NCBI GenBank assembly: GCA_021413765.1 | Contig: JAIOPT010000142.1 | Span: forward strand, 1-42,290 | DNA from: Betaproteobacteria bacterium | Lineage (GTDB): Bacteria > Pseudomonadota > Gammaproteobacteria > Burkholderiales > Gallionellaceae | Reading direction: 5' to 3' | Length of the DNA: 42,290 nucleotides | In this document: positions 17,233 through 27,625 of the stretch, in pieces | Layout: each line of letters starts with the position of its first letter | How positions within the stretch are numbered: position 1 is the first letter of the stretch | Notes under the pieces: model-generated | The model's input: the letters and a program-made list of their open reading frames with translations, nothing else | Database searches by the model: none | What the model was told of the DNA's origin: nothing | Program-made: the position numbers and the translations under genes

Positions 17233-19275
17233 TTATCCCACGAACACTTCTGCTTGATGGCGGACAAGGAATTCAATGCTCGGCGCGAAGCGCTCCGGTA
17301 ATTCGATAGTCCGACCTTCCAATGAAAGAATAACTTCCTTAACGAATGCATCTCCGCAACGGCGCAGATCAGTCGAGACAAGGACTTTAAATTCGTTGGT
17401 TATGGTAATTAATCCCTTATCGAAGGCTCTATCATGAATCGCAGAGAGGCAAAGGCCATTACTTGGATTTAGGCGGTTTTGCTTGTCTTTGCTCCACGGC
17501 ACAATGTGGCTGGCAATCAACAAGCGCGACTCTGATAGGCCAGAAATACAGCAACGTCCTCGATAGCTACTTAGTACGGCACGGCGAAAAAAATGCTGCT
17601 TGATTCTCTGTGTAGTTAGAACTTGCCGGGTTTCTCCGGTGTAATCCTCTGGCAATAACTCATCGCTTTCCGGCTCCAAGTCCTCCACGGTATTTTTGTC
17701 TAGTTGCTGCCGGAGTAGTTGGCATTCCACGGCAAGCCTTTCCCAATCTGAGTGGAATTCGTCCCATACCTCGCGATCCAATGCCGATGCATTTCCCAAG
17801 CCTACTCGCCCCGTACTCGTAATGGCTGGGTCAAGGCTTGCGATGTTAAGCATCTTCATAGCAACCGCGTCAGGCGTACGACTGATAACCTTTGCCAATG
17901 CAATTATTTCCGGGTTACGTCCGTGAATTCGCCCATACGAGAGCTGACAATACAAGTGGAAAGCCAGCTTTACTTGTTCTTTTGTCCAACGTCCAATAGC
18001 CATGATGTCTTTCGGCGAGGTCATGGTAGTAACCATGTCCGCCGACTCCTTGGAGGAAATGAAATAAGTCACGAGTTTAGCAGCTGCTTCTATCATCGGC
18101 ACAACTGCCGCTTGGGAAAATTGTCTGTAAGCTCGAGTATCCGACACCGGAATTCTAAACGTGTCTGGGAATCCCATCAGCCGCGCGCATTCGCGAGGTG
18201 TCAGACGGCGCGGATTAATACCTTCCCCCTGATAGACAAGGATTTCCGAGCCATCCTTGAAGTAACGCGCAGACAGGGTGCGAGTAACACTGTCGGGAGT
18301 GACCAGCCCGAAGCCGTTGCCTTTGGCTCGATGCTTTGCTGCATAGCCTTGTAAATAGGCCCATAACTTGTCTGTAAGCGTGTACTTTGGATCAACTTGT
18401 CGCTTGGCATAGGCAAAAAAGCGATCCCCGTCCCACGGCAAATGCGGCTCGCTACCATCAGTTTTGTGCAAAATTTCGCGCAATGTGCGCCTGCCCTTGG
18501 CGGGCAAAGGCAGGGCATCGAAATCAAAATTAGTTGGTTCGCGAAAACCGACTATGAGAATCCTTTCGCGGTGCTGCGGCACGAAGTGGGCGCCGTCTAT
18601 CACGCGACAATAGATGTGATAACCCAGCTCATTTGTCAGAGTCCGACGAATGACGTTAAAGGTTCGCCCCTTGTCGTGCGAGACAAGGTTCTTGACGTTC
18701 TCCAGCAGAAAGGCGCGTGGTCGTTTCTCTTCGATTATGCGCGCGACATCAAAAAATAGTGTGCCTTGTGATTCACAAGCGAAGCCGTGCGCGCGACCGA
18801 GAGCATTTTTCTTGGAAACTCCTGCTATCGAAAAAGGTTGGCAGGGGAAACCCGCCAGCAGGACATCGTGATCCGGGATGTCCGTTGCGTCCACTTGAGT
18901 AATGTCCCCATTGATATGTTGACCGCCGGGATAATTGTCGGCATAGGTTTTCTGTGCGTAATTGTCCCATTCGCTAGTGAACACGCAATGCCCTCCCAAA
19001 CTCTCGAAGGCCATGCGGATACCGCCAATGCCGGCAAAAAGGTCGATGAAGGTGAATGGGGCATCGTCAGCAAGCGGCAACTCCAGCGGCAGGAGACGTT
19101 GCAGCCCGAATGCGTAATGAGCGGGCACTGACTGCTCGACCATCCAACGGCGAACGGTACGGGCATCAACGCCCAAATGGCGGGCAATCTCTGCTTGTTT
19201 GTGGGTTTTAAGCGCAGCGGTGAGGTAGCTCGCCGCCATATCCCGGTCGGGGCCTGTGTGGATGACTGTAGCCAT
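17233..19275 (-). CDS. fusion protein: Dcm-like C5-cytosine DNA methyltransferase (aa about 1-413) plus HNH endonuclease (aa about 414-680)
   Basis: Dcm-type N-terminal HTH (KQAEIARHLGVDARTVRRW), motif I FIDLFAGIGGIRMAF, motif IV AGFPCQPFS, motif VI LLENVKNL, motif VIII QHRERILIVGF, motif IX RLTPRECARLMGFP; then WTKEQVKLAFHLYCQLSYGRIHGRNPEIIALAKVISRTPDAVAMKMLNIASLDP and HNH core RCCISGLSESRLLIASHIVPWSKDKQNRLNPSNGLCLSAIHDRAFD. Confidence 0.93.
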   Translation of the reverse strand: MATVIHTGPDRDMAASYLTAALKTHKQAEIARHLGVDARTVRRWMVEQSVPAHYAFGLQRLLPLELPLADDAPFTFIDLFAGIGGIRMAFESLGGHCVFTSEWDNYAQKTYADNYPGGQHINGDITQVDATDIPDHDVLLAGFPCQPFSIAGVSKKNALGRAHGFACESQGTLFFDVARIIEEKRPRAFLLENVKNLVSHDKGRTFNVIRRTLTNELGYHIYCRVIDGAHFVPQHRERILIVGFREPTNFDFDALPLPAKGRRTLREILHKTDGSEPHLPWDGDRFFAYAKRQVDPKYTLTDKLWAYLQGYAAKHRAKGNGFGLVTPDSVTRTLSARYFKDGSEILVYQGEGINPRRLTPRECARLMGFPDTFRIPVSDTRAYRQFSQAAVVPMIEAAAKLVTYFISSKESADMVTTMTSPKDIMAIGRWTKEQVKLAFHLYCQLSYGRIHGRNPEIIALAKVISRTPDAVAMKMLNIASLDPAITSTGRVGLGNASALDREVWDEFHSDWERLAVECQLLRQQLDKNTVEDLEPESDELLPEDYTGETRQVLTTQRIKQHFFRRAVLSSYRGRCCISGLSESRLLIASHIVPWSKDKQNRLNPSNGLCLSAIHDRAFDKGLITITNEFKVLVSTDLRRCGDAFVKEVILSLEGRTIELPERFAPSIEFLVRHQAEVFVG
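18034..18051 (-). promoter_or_regulatory. candidate internal ribosome-binding site and start codon for a free HNH product
   Basis: Minus strand AAGGAG (18051-18046), 9-nt spacer, ATG (18036-18034), in frame and exactly at the methyltransferase/HNH boundary. Confidence 0.5.
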
Positions 19276-19432
19276 GGCGAACTCTATTTATGGGAATAAT
19301 AGCGGACATTATGACCATAGTTTTCCCTTTTGCAATATGTATTCAAAAATAATGCCTGTTTGTTGCCACATTAAACAGTTGGGGTGACTGCTCTGTCCCG
19401 TTCCGAGTGATTATTATCCGGGGGCCGCAGCA

Positions 19433-19450
19433 GGCCACTGTTCAGTGGCC
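19433..19450. repeat. perfect inverted repeat GGCCACTG-TT-CAGTGGCC
   Basis: 8-bp arms separated by 2 nt in the otherwise unassigned 19276-19665 gap. Confidence 0.6.
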
Positions 19451-19665
19451 AGACAGTAGATGCGAGGCATTATTGAATCATTACAGAGAGAGAAAGCGTT
19501 ATGAGCCAAGTCCGTACCTGCAAGCGCACGACATTGGCCTGCCTATTACAACATCACTGTTGCCACCGCGCGCAAGGAAAAGGGGGCGAAGACTCTCAGG
19601 ATCGTTCTCGTCGCCCGTACAATTGGTAGGTATATAATTATTTTTTCTTGGCAATCAAAATCATT

Positions 19666-22056
<2,391 letters not shown>

Positions 22057-22061
22057 TCATT

Positions 22062-22077
22062 TGTTTCACGTGAAACA
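22062..22077. promoter_or_regulatory. parS centromere site
   Basis: TGTTTCACGTGAAACA, perfect 16-bp palindrome identical to the chromosomal parS consensus; ParA/ParB encoded in the same window. Confidence 0.92.
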
Positions 22078-22213
22078 TTAAGAATGCATTCGCAAGTACG
22101 GCTTACTTCGAATGACATTTTTTTATGGGCGGATACCGTAAAATTTTTCTATGCGCTATTAAACTTGCGATTCTTAAAATTTAATATTTATTAAATTTAA
22201 AACTCATTTGTTA

Positions 22214-23320
22214 TTAAATACGCATTGGCATAACAACATACTTGAACTCTTCATTATCTGGAATTGTGATCAAAATACTACTATTTGCATCACCAAATGA
22301 GAATGTTACTGTTTGCGTAGCAGTATTATTTAATCCTTCCATTAAATAATTGACATTAAAACCAACATCAAGTGCAATTCCTTGATAGTCTATTTCCATA
22401 TCTTCCTGCGCTTCCTCTTGCTCGCTATTATTACTTATAATGCGCAGATTTTTTTCTGTGAGAACAAAACGTACACCTCTGAATTTTTCATTAGATAATA
22501 TTGCTGCTCGTTGTAATGCTTGTAATATTTCGATTCTATTTAACGTTAATTGATTAGTGTAATTGGGGATAACTCGTTCATAATCTGGGAATTTTCCATC
22601 AATGACCTTGGAAGTTAAAACAATATCTGAAAAAGTCATGCGGACTTGATTTTCAGCTAACTCAAATGTGATTTTTTCTTCTGTCTCAGCTAAAAGCTTT
22701 ATTAGTTCATTAATTGTTTTTCTAGGCAGGATAATCTCACGTTTAGCATATTCTTGATCAAGTTTGGTAATAACATAAGCAAGTCGATGTCCATCTGTTG
22801 CTATTAGTTTTAAGAATTTTCCATCAATAACTAATAAAACACCATTTAAATAATAACGAATATCCTGCTGTGCCATGGCATATTGAACCATGCCTAACAA
22901 CTTTTTAAGTTTTCCCTGTTCAATTTGAACATTTACGGCTTCTTCTAATTGCTCCAATACTTTTGGAAAATCTTGAGCAGGTAAAGTTTGTAAAGTAAAT
23001 TTACTTTTATTTACTTTTAATAAAAGACGATTTTCATGAATATCTAATGTAACGTTACATTCTTCAGGTAAAACCCTAAGTATTTCTTGTAATTTCTTAG
23101 CGGCTACAGTAATTGCTGTATCTGGACTTGTTTGATTTATATCAGTAAATTGCGTTGCAATTTGAATTTCAAGATCAGTCGCTACTAAACGTATATTTGA
23201 TCCGGTTTTCTCAATTAATACATTTGACAGTATTGGGAGAGGTTGCTTACGTTCTACTATCCCAATAATTTTCTGAAGTGGATTTAGTAAATTGTTTCTT
23301 TCAATCTTTTCAATAAACAT
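22214..23320 (-). CDS. dnaN: DNA polymerase III subunit beta (sliding clamp)
   Basis: IGIVERKQPLPILSNVLIEKTGSNIRLVATDLEIQIATQ ... LIATDGHRLAYV ... YVVMPMRI C-terminus. Confidence 0.98.
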   Translation of the reverse strand: MFIEKIERNNLLNPLQKIIGIVERKQPLPILSNVLIEKTGSNIRLVATDLEIQIATQFTDINQTSPDTAITVAAKKLQEILRVLPEECNVTLDIHENRLLLKVNKSKFTLQTLPAQDFPKVLEQLEEAVNVQIEQGKLKKLLGMVQYAMAQQDIRYYLNGVLLVIDGKFLKLIATDGHRLAYVITKLDQEYAKREIILPRKTINELIKLLAETEEKITFELAENQVRMTFSDIVLTSKVIDGKFPDYERVIPNYTNQLTLNRIEILQALQRAAILSNEKFRGVRFVLTEKNLRIISNNSEQEEAQEDMEIDYQGIALDVGFNVNYLMEGLNNTATQTVTFSFGDANSSILITIPDNEEFKYVVMPMRI

Positions 23321-23523
23321 TCTTATATATCCTTAATAATAACAATAATAAATATTATATATAGTGAATAACTTGGTATTTTTATTTGTTTATAACGTAT
23401 TAGAGTTTATAAAAAGATGTGGATAAATAATGTTTTTGATAATGTATTTTTTGTGTATAGTTTTAATAAAATTATTTTTCAAGATGGTTATACACAAAAT
23501 TAATTTAATATTAACTAAGAATA
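23321..23523. promoter_or_regulatory. candidate oriC / DnaA-box cluster in the dnaA-dnaN intergenic region
   Basis: Extremely AT-rich; TGTGGATAA (23418-23426, exact complement of TTATCCACA), TGTGTATAG (23452-23460), TTATACACA (23488-23496). Confidence 0.65.
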
Positions 23524-24876
23524 TTAGTTTCGCAATGTTTGATTAAGTAAATTGAAATCTGCATTTAGAGGGGAATTTAAATTGCGTAAGCTTTCAATAG
23601 TCTTGCATGCATACATAACCGTTGTATGATCACGTCCTCCAAAAGCGGCTCCAATTTCCGGTAAGCTTAATTGTGTTAATTCCCTTGCTAAACACATAGC
23701 AATTTGTCTAGGTCTGGCAATTAAGCGCGTACGTTTCTTGGACAGAAGGTCAGCAACCTTGATTCGGTAAAAATCAGCCACAGTTTTTTGTATATTTTCT
23801 ATGGAAATTTGTTTATTTTGAGAAGCCAGCAAATCTTTAAGTGCTTCTTTTGCAAGCTCTACAGAAATGCTACGTTTGTGAAATCTAGAGTAAGCATCAA
23901 TACGTTTAAGTGCACCTTCTAATTCACGGATATTAGAACGAATATGCTTTGCAATAAAAAAAGCAACATCTTCACTGATTGGATTATTAGAAATGGCAGC
24001 TTTTTGTAGCAAGATTGCTACTCGCATTTCTAAACCGGGTGGTTCAACAGCCACAGTTAATCCCCAGCTAAATCGAGAAGTAAGTCGTGGGGTCATTCCA
24101 GAAATTTCTTTAGGGAAGGTATCGCATGTAATTACAACTTGTTTATGTCCATCAATCAATGAATTGAGAGTATAGAAAAACTCTTGTTGGGTTCCAGTTT
24201 TATCAGCAATGAATTGAATATCGTCAATTAATAGCAAATCTAATGAATTGTAGAATTGTTTGAATTCATCAAATTTTTTAGTTTGAAAAGCACGGACTAC
24301 ATCTGAAATATAATTAGTAGCATGAACGTAGCAAACTTTTGCCTGTGCATTTTCATGTTTTATATGATTCCCAATAGCCTGAATTAAGTGAGTTTTTCCT
24401 AATCCGACTCCACCGTAAATAAATAACGGGTTGTACGTTGTGCCGGGAGTTTCAGCAACTTGTATTGCTGCTGCATGAGCCAATTGATTGGCTTTACCAG
24501 TAACAAAGTTTTCAAAAGATAACAAAGGATTAAGTTTGTTTTGATTTGTGTGTTTATTGAGTGTGGGTTGGGAAACAGGCGGGAGAACATTGGTTACAGC
24601 AACTGGTAATTTTGATGGGAGCAAACCTAGAGGTTGCTCTCCTATACGTAACTCGAAACTTGGCCGGCATGAAAGAAATAATTCTGCTTGCTTGGAAATT
24701 TCTGGTAAAAATCGCTCCTGCACAAGTTTCAAAGTAAAGCTATTAGGTACAGTCAAGATAATCAAATTACCTTGAATTTCAAAAATTAGGGGTTTAATCC
24801 AAGAATTAAACTGTTGTGAGGTAAGCGTACCTTCAAAAAAAAGAAGACAGGAATCCCATAATGTTTTGTCTCGCAT
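23524..24876 (-). CDS. dnaA: chromosomal replication initiator protein DnaA (ORF track start 24927; MRDKTLWDSC at 24876 preferred)
   Basis: NPLFIYGGVGLGKTHLIQAIGNHI (Walker A), LLLIDDIQFIADK (Walker B), GGRDHTTVMYACKTIE (DnaA-box-binding signature). Confidence 0.98.
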   Translation of the reverse strand: MRDKTLWDSCLLFFEGTLTSQQFNSWIKPLIFEIQGNLIILTVPNSFTLKLVQERFLPEISKQAELFLSCRPSFELRIGEQPLGLLPSKLPVAVTNVLPPVSQPTLNKHTNQNKLNPLLSFENFVTGKANQLAHAAAIQVAETPGTTYNPLFIYGGVGLGKTHLIQAIGNHIKHENAQAKVCYVHATNYISDVVRAFQTKKFDEFKQFYNSLDLLLIDDIQFIADKTGTQQEFFYTLNSLIDGHKQVVITCDTFPKEISGMTPRLTSRFSWGLTVAVEPPGLEMRVAILLQKAAISNNPISEDVAFFIAKHIRSNIRELEGALKRIDAYSRFHKRSISVELAKEALKDLLASQNKQISIENIQKTVADFYRIKVADLLSKKRTRLIARPRQIAMCLARELTQLSLPEIGAAFGGRDHTTVMYACKTIESLRNLNSPLNADFNLLNQTLRN

Positions 24877-25265
24877 AATTTCCAGATGACAATGCAAAAA
24901 AACCTTCGAACATTCTACTACATGCAAGACAAAAAGTTATTTATAGCGGATAAACTATAAAGGAGCCTCCGCAATTCGCCATCGGCTACTTATGTGAACT
25001 GATTTGAATCCAGCCAAATAACGTGTCACAAGTTCGGGCAATTTATCTGTTGGTTACATAATAGATAAATTCATATTGCCCATTAGAGCAGCACAGGATT
25101 GAAAAGTATTGATGATTTCTAATAGAGACCATTTGAAATTTTATTAATTATAATGGATTTGTACATTCAATGGACAATCTGGGATAAAATAAGCTTGACA
25201 TAAAGCCCCGTAAATAATGTAATAGCGGGTTTTCAAGTATTAATTATTAATTAGGGGTATTAGCA

Positions 25266-25400
25266 ATGAAACGTACATATCAACCGTCCGTCACCAAAAG
25301 GAAGCGGACTCATGGATTTCTGGTTCGCATGAAAACCAAGGGAGGAAGAGCAGTTATAGCCGCTCGTAGAGCCAAAGGCCGTGTGCGCCTTGCCGTTTAA
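25266..25400 (+). CDS. rpmH: 50S ribosomal protein L34
   Basis: Manual translation: [44 protein letters not shown]; below the ORF-track length cut-off. Confidence 0.98.
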   Translation: MKRTYQPSVTKRKRTHGFLVRMKTKGGRAVIAARRAKGRVRLAV

Positions 25401-25740
25401 AGCTAAGCAGACTTTACCGCCGTGCCGCCGGATTAAGCAACCGTTTGAGTTTGAGTTGGCGCTTCGTGCCAATTGTTTGAGTAATAAATGGTTTACAGTT
25501 TATATACGAAAAAATGAGAGTGGCTATTCTCGTCTTGGGATAATAGCCAGCAAAAGAAGCATGCCAAAGGCAGTATCTAGAAATTTTGCAAAGCGCATGA
25601 TTCGAAATATATTTCGGCTTAATTTCTCGGCCGCATACTCGGTGGATTTAGTGGTGCGGGCCAAGCGGCAATTTAAATCTGAAACTTCGGCTGAAGGACG
25701 GCTGGCCTTGTTACAGTTATTCCAATCTGTCCGTGTGTGA
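25381..25740 (+). CDS. rnpA: ribonuclease P protein component (GTG start)
   Basis: [33 protein letters not shown] RnpA signature; between rpmH and yidD. Confidence 0.95.
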   Translation: MCALPFKAKQTLPPCRRIKQPFEFELALRANCLSNKWFTVYIRKNESGYSRLGIIASKRSMPKAVSRNFAKRMIRNIFRLNFSAAYSVDLVVRAKRQFKSETSAEGRLALLQLFQSVRV

Positions 25741-25949
25741 TGCGACAACTCTTAATCAGATTGATAGGTTTATATCAATATATATTGAGCCCGCTCATGC
25801 CACCGACTTGCCGCTTTACTCCAAGTTGTTCTCAATATGCTCGCGAGGTTATCTCTAAACATGGTGCTTGGTGTGGTACTTGGTTGAGCATAAAGCGGGT
25901 CATTCGCTGCAACCCCTGGAATCCAGGTGGTTATGATCCCGCCCCATAG
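25737..25949 (+). CDS. yidD: membrane protein insertion efficiency factor YidD
   Basis: [34 protein letters not shown]...[14 protein letters not shown]. Confidence 0.97.
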   Translation: MMRQLLIRLIGLYQYILSPLMPPTCRFTPSCSQYAREVISKHGAWCGTWLSIKRVIRCNPWNPGGYDPAP

Positions 25950-25969
25950 ATTTACATAGGCGAAACCAT

Positions 25970-27625
25970 ATGGATTTTCACAAGCTGTTCAGGCTGTTCT
26001 TTTTTCTGACATTCGCAATATCAATAATGTTGTTGTGGGAAAGTTGGCAACGTACACAGCAACCAATAGCGCGAACAGCGCCTGTGGCCGCTCCGAAAGT
26101 TGTCGTGCCAACAACAGGTGGTGCACCCGATAGAGTGGTTACGGTTAGTCCTGAGACAATTGCAGTTGCTACCCAACAAAAGACTCAAGCCGGACAAAAA
26201 ATTTCGGTAAAAACAGATTTTCTAACCGCAGAGATTAATACTGTTGGCGGAGATTTGCGTCGCGTGGAGTTTCTGCAGCAGCGAGATAGCAAAAACAAGA
26301 ACAAACCGTTCGTATTGCTGCAGGAACAAGGAGTGCATACATATATCGCCCAAACGGGTTTACTTGGTACTGGATTACCCACACACAATACAACATTCAC
26401 GTCTGAGGCTAACGAATATCGGTTAACCGAAGGTAAAGACACTATTGAGGTGCGATTACTTGCTACAAATGTTGTTGGAGCAAAAGTAACTAAATTTTAT
26501 GTGTTCCATCGAGGTGGCTACTTGGTAGATGTGGGCTACGAAATCGAAAACATTGGAATCAGTCCGCTTTCCCCATCTGCGTATTTCCAGTTAGTGCGCG
26601 ACAAATCCACACCTGAAGGTGCATCAATGTTTTTGCCTACTTACACGGGCACTGCAGTTTATACAGAGAAGGAAAAATTTCAGAAGGTGGGCTTTCCCGA
26701 TATCGAGAAGGGAAATGCCAAGCATTCTCAAAGTGCTGACAATGGTTGGGTAGGTATGTTGCAACATTATTTTGTAGCAGCATGGTTACCTAAGGATAAG
26801 GTACAGCGAGAATTTTACACCAGGAAGCTGGAAAATGAGCTTTATTCGGTAGGCGTCATTTTGCCAGTAGCGGCCATTGCACCAGGTAAGAGTGCAAAGA
26901 TTAGCGTGCCACTTTATGCTGGACCGGCGCAAACCTCGCTGGATGAAATTGCACCGGGGTTGGGGTTAACCGTAGATTATGGCTGGCTGACAATCATTTC
27001 TACCCCATTGTTCTGGTTGCTTTCCTATTTGTATGGCTGGGTATACAACTGGGGGGTAGCCATTATCTTGTTGACGTTTTTTATCAAGTTGTTATTTTTC
27101 CCATTGTCTGCAGCTAGTTATCGCTCCATGGGGAAAATGCGTGTAGTGGCGCCCAAGCTGGAAAAAATCAAGCAGCAATATGGAGATGACCGTGAGCGTC
27201 TGCATAAAGCGATGATGGAATTGTATAAGACGGAAAAAATTAATCCGCTTGGGGGTTGTTTGCCGATGCTCGTTCAGATACCTGTGTTTATTGCGTTATA
27301 CTGGGCTATTCTTGCGAGTGTCGAATTACGTTATGCTCCGTTTTTCGGCTGGATTACCGATTTGTCGGTGCCTGATCCATATTATGTTTTACCGTTAATC
27401 ATGGGTTCCACCATGATAATTCAAAGTAAGTTAAACCCTGTTCCACCTGATCCGTTGCAAGCCAAGCTTATGAAAACATTGCCCATTGTATTTAGTGTGG
27501 TGTTTTTCTTCTTTCCGGCCGGGTTGGTGCTGTATTCCATTGTAAACAATATACTTTCTATTGTTCAGCAGTGGTACATTACGCGTGGGCTGGAGGCTAA
27601 TGTCAAAGGCACTGCTAAAGCCTGA
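25970..27625 (+). CDS. yidC: membrane protein insertase YidC
   Basis: Periplasmic P1 domain plus C-terminal YidC/Oxa1 core (SYRSMGKMRVVAPKLEKIKQQYGDDRERLHKAMMELYKTEKINPLGGCLPMLVQIPVFIALYWAI). Confidence 0.98.
   Translation: MDFHKLFRLFFFLTFAISIMLLWESWQRTQQPIARTAPVAAPKVVVPTTGGAPDRVVTVSPETIAVATQQKTQAGQKISVKTDFLTAEINTVGGDLRRVEFLQQRDSKNKNKPFVLLQEQGVHTYIAQTGLLGTGLPTHNTTFTSEANEYRLTEGKDTIEVRLLATNVVGAKVTKFYVFHRGGYLVDVGYEIENIGISPLSPSAYFQLVRDKSTPEGASMFLPTYTGTAVYTEKEKFQKVGFPDIEKGNAKHSQSADNGWVGMLQHYFVAAWLPKDKVQREFYTRKLENELYSVGVILPVAAIAPGKSAKISVPLYAGPAQTSLDEIAPGLGLTVDYGWLTIISTPLFWLLSYLYGWVYNWGVAIILLTFFIKLLFFPLSAASYRSMGKMRVVAPKLEKIKQQYGDDRERLHKAMMELYKTEKINPLGGCLPMLVQIPVFIALYWAILASVELRYAPFFGWITDLSVPDPYYVLPLIMGSTMIIQSKLNPVPPDPLQAKLMKTLPIVFSVVFFFFPAGLVLYSIVNNILSIVQQWYITRGLEANVKGTAKA

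Noticed and set aside
17752-18354. 200-aa plus-strand ORF inside the MTase-HNH gene
   Set aside because: Antisense shadow of the fusion gene; no recognisable domain.
25381-25400. 20-bp out-of-frame overlap of rpmH end and rnpA GTG start
   Set aside because: Overlap of rpmH and rnpA is a recurrent arrangement; not considered novel.
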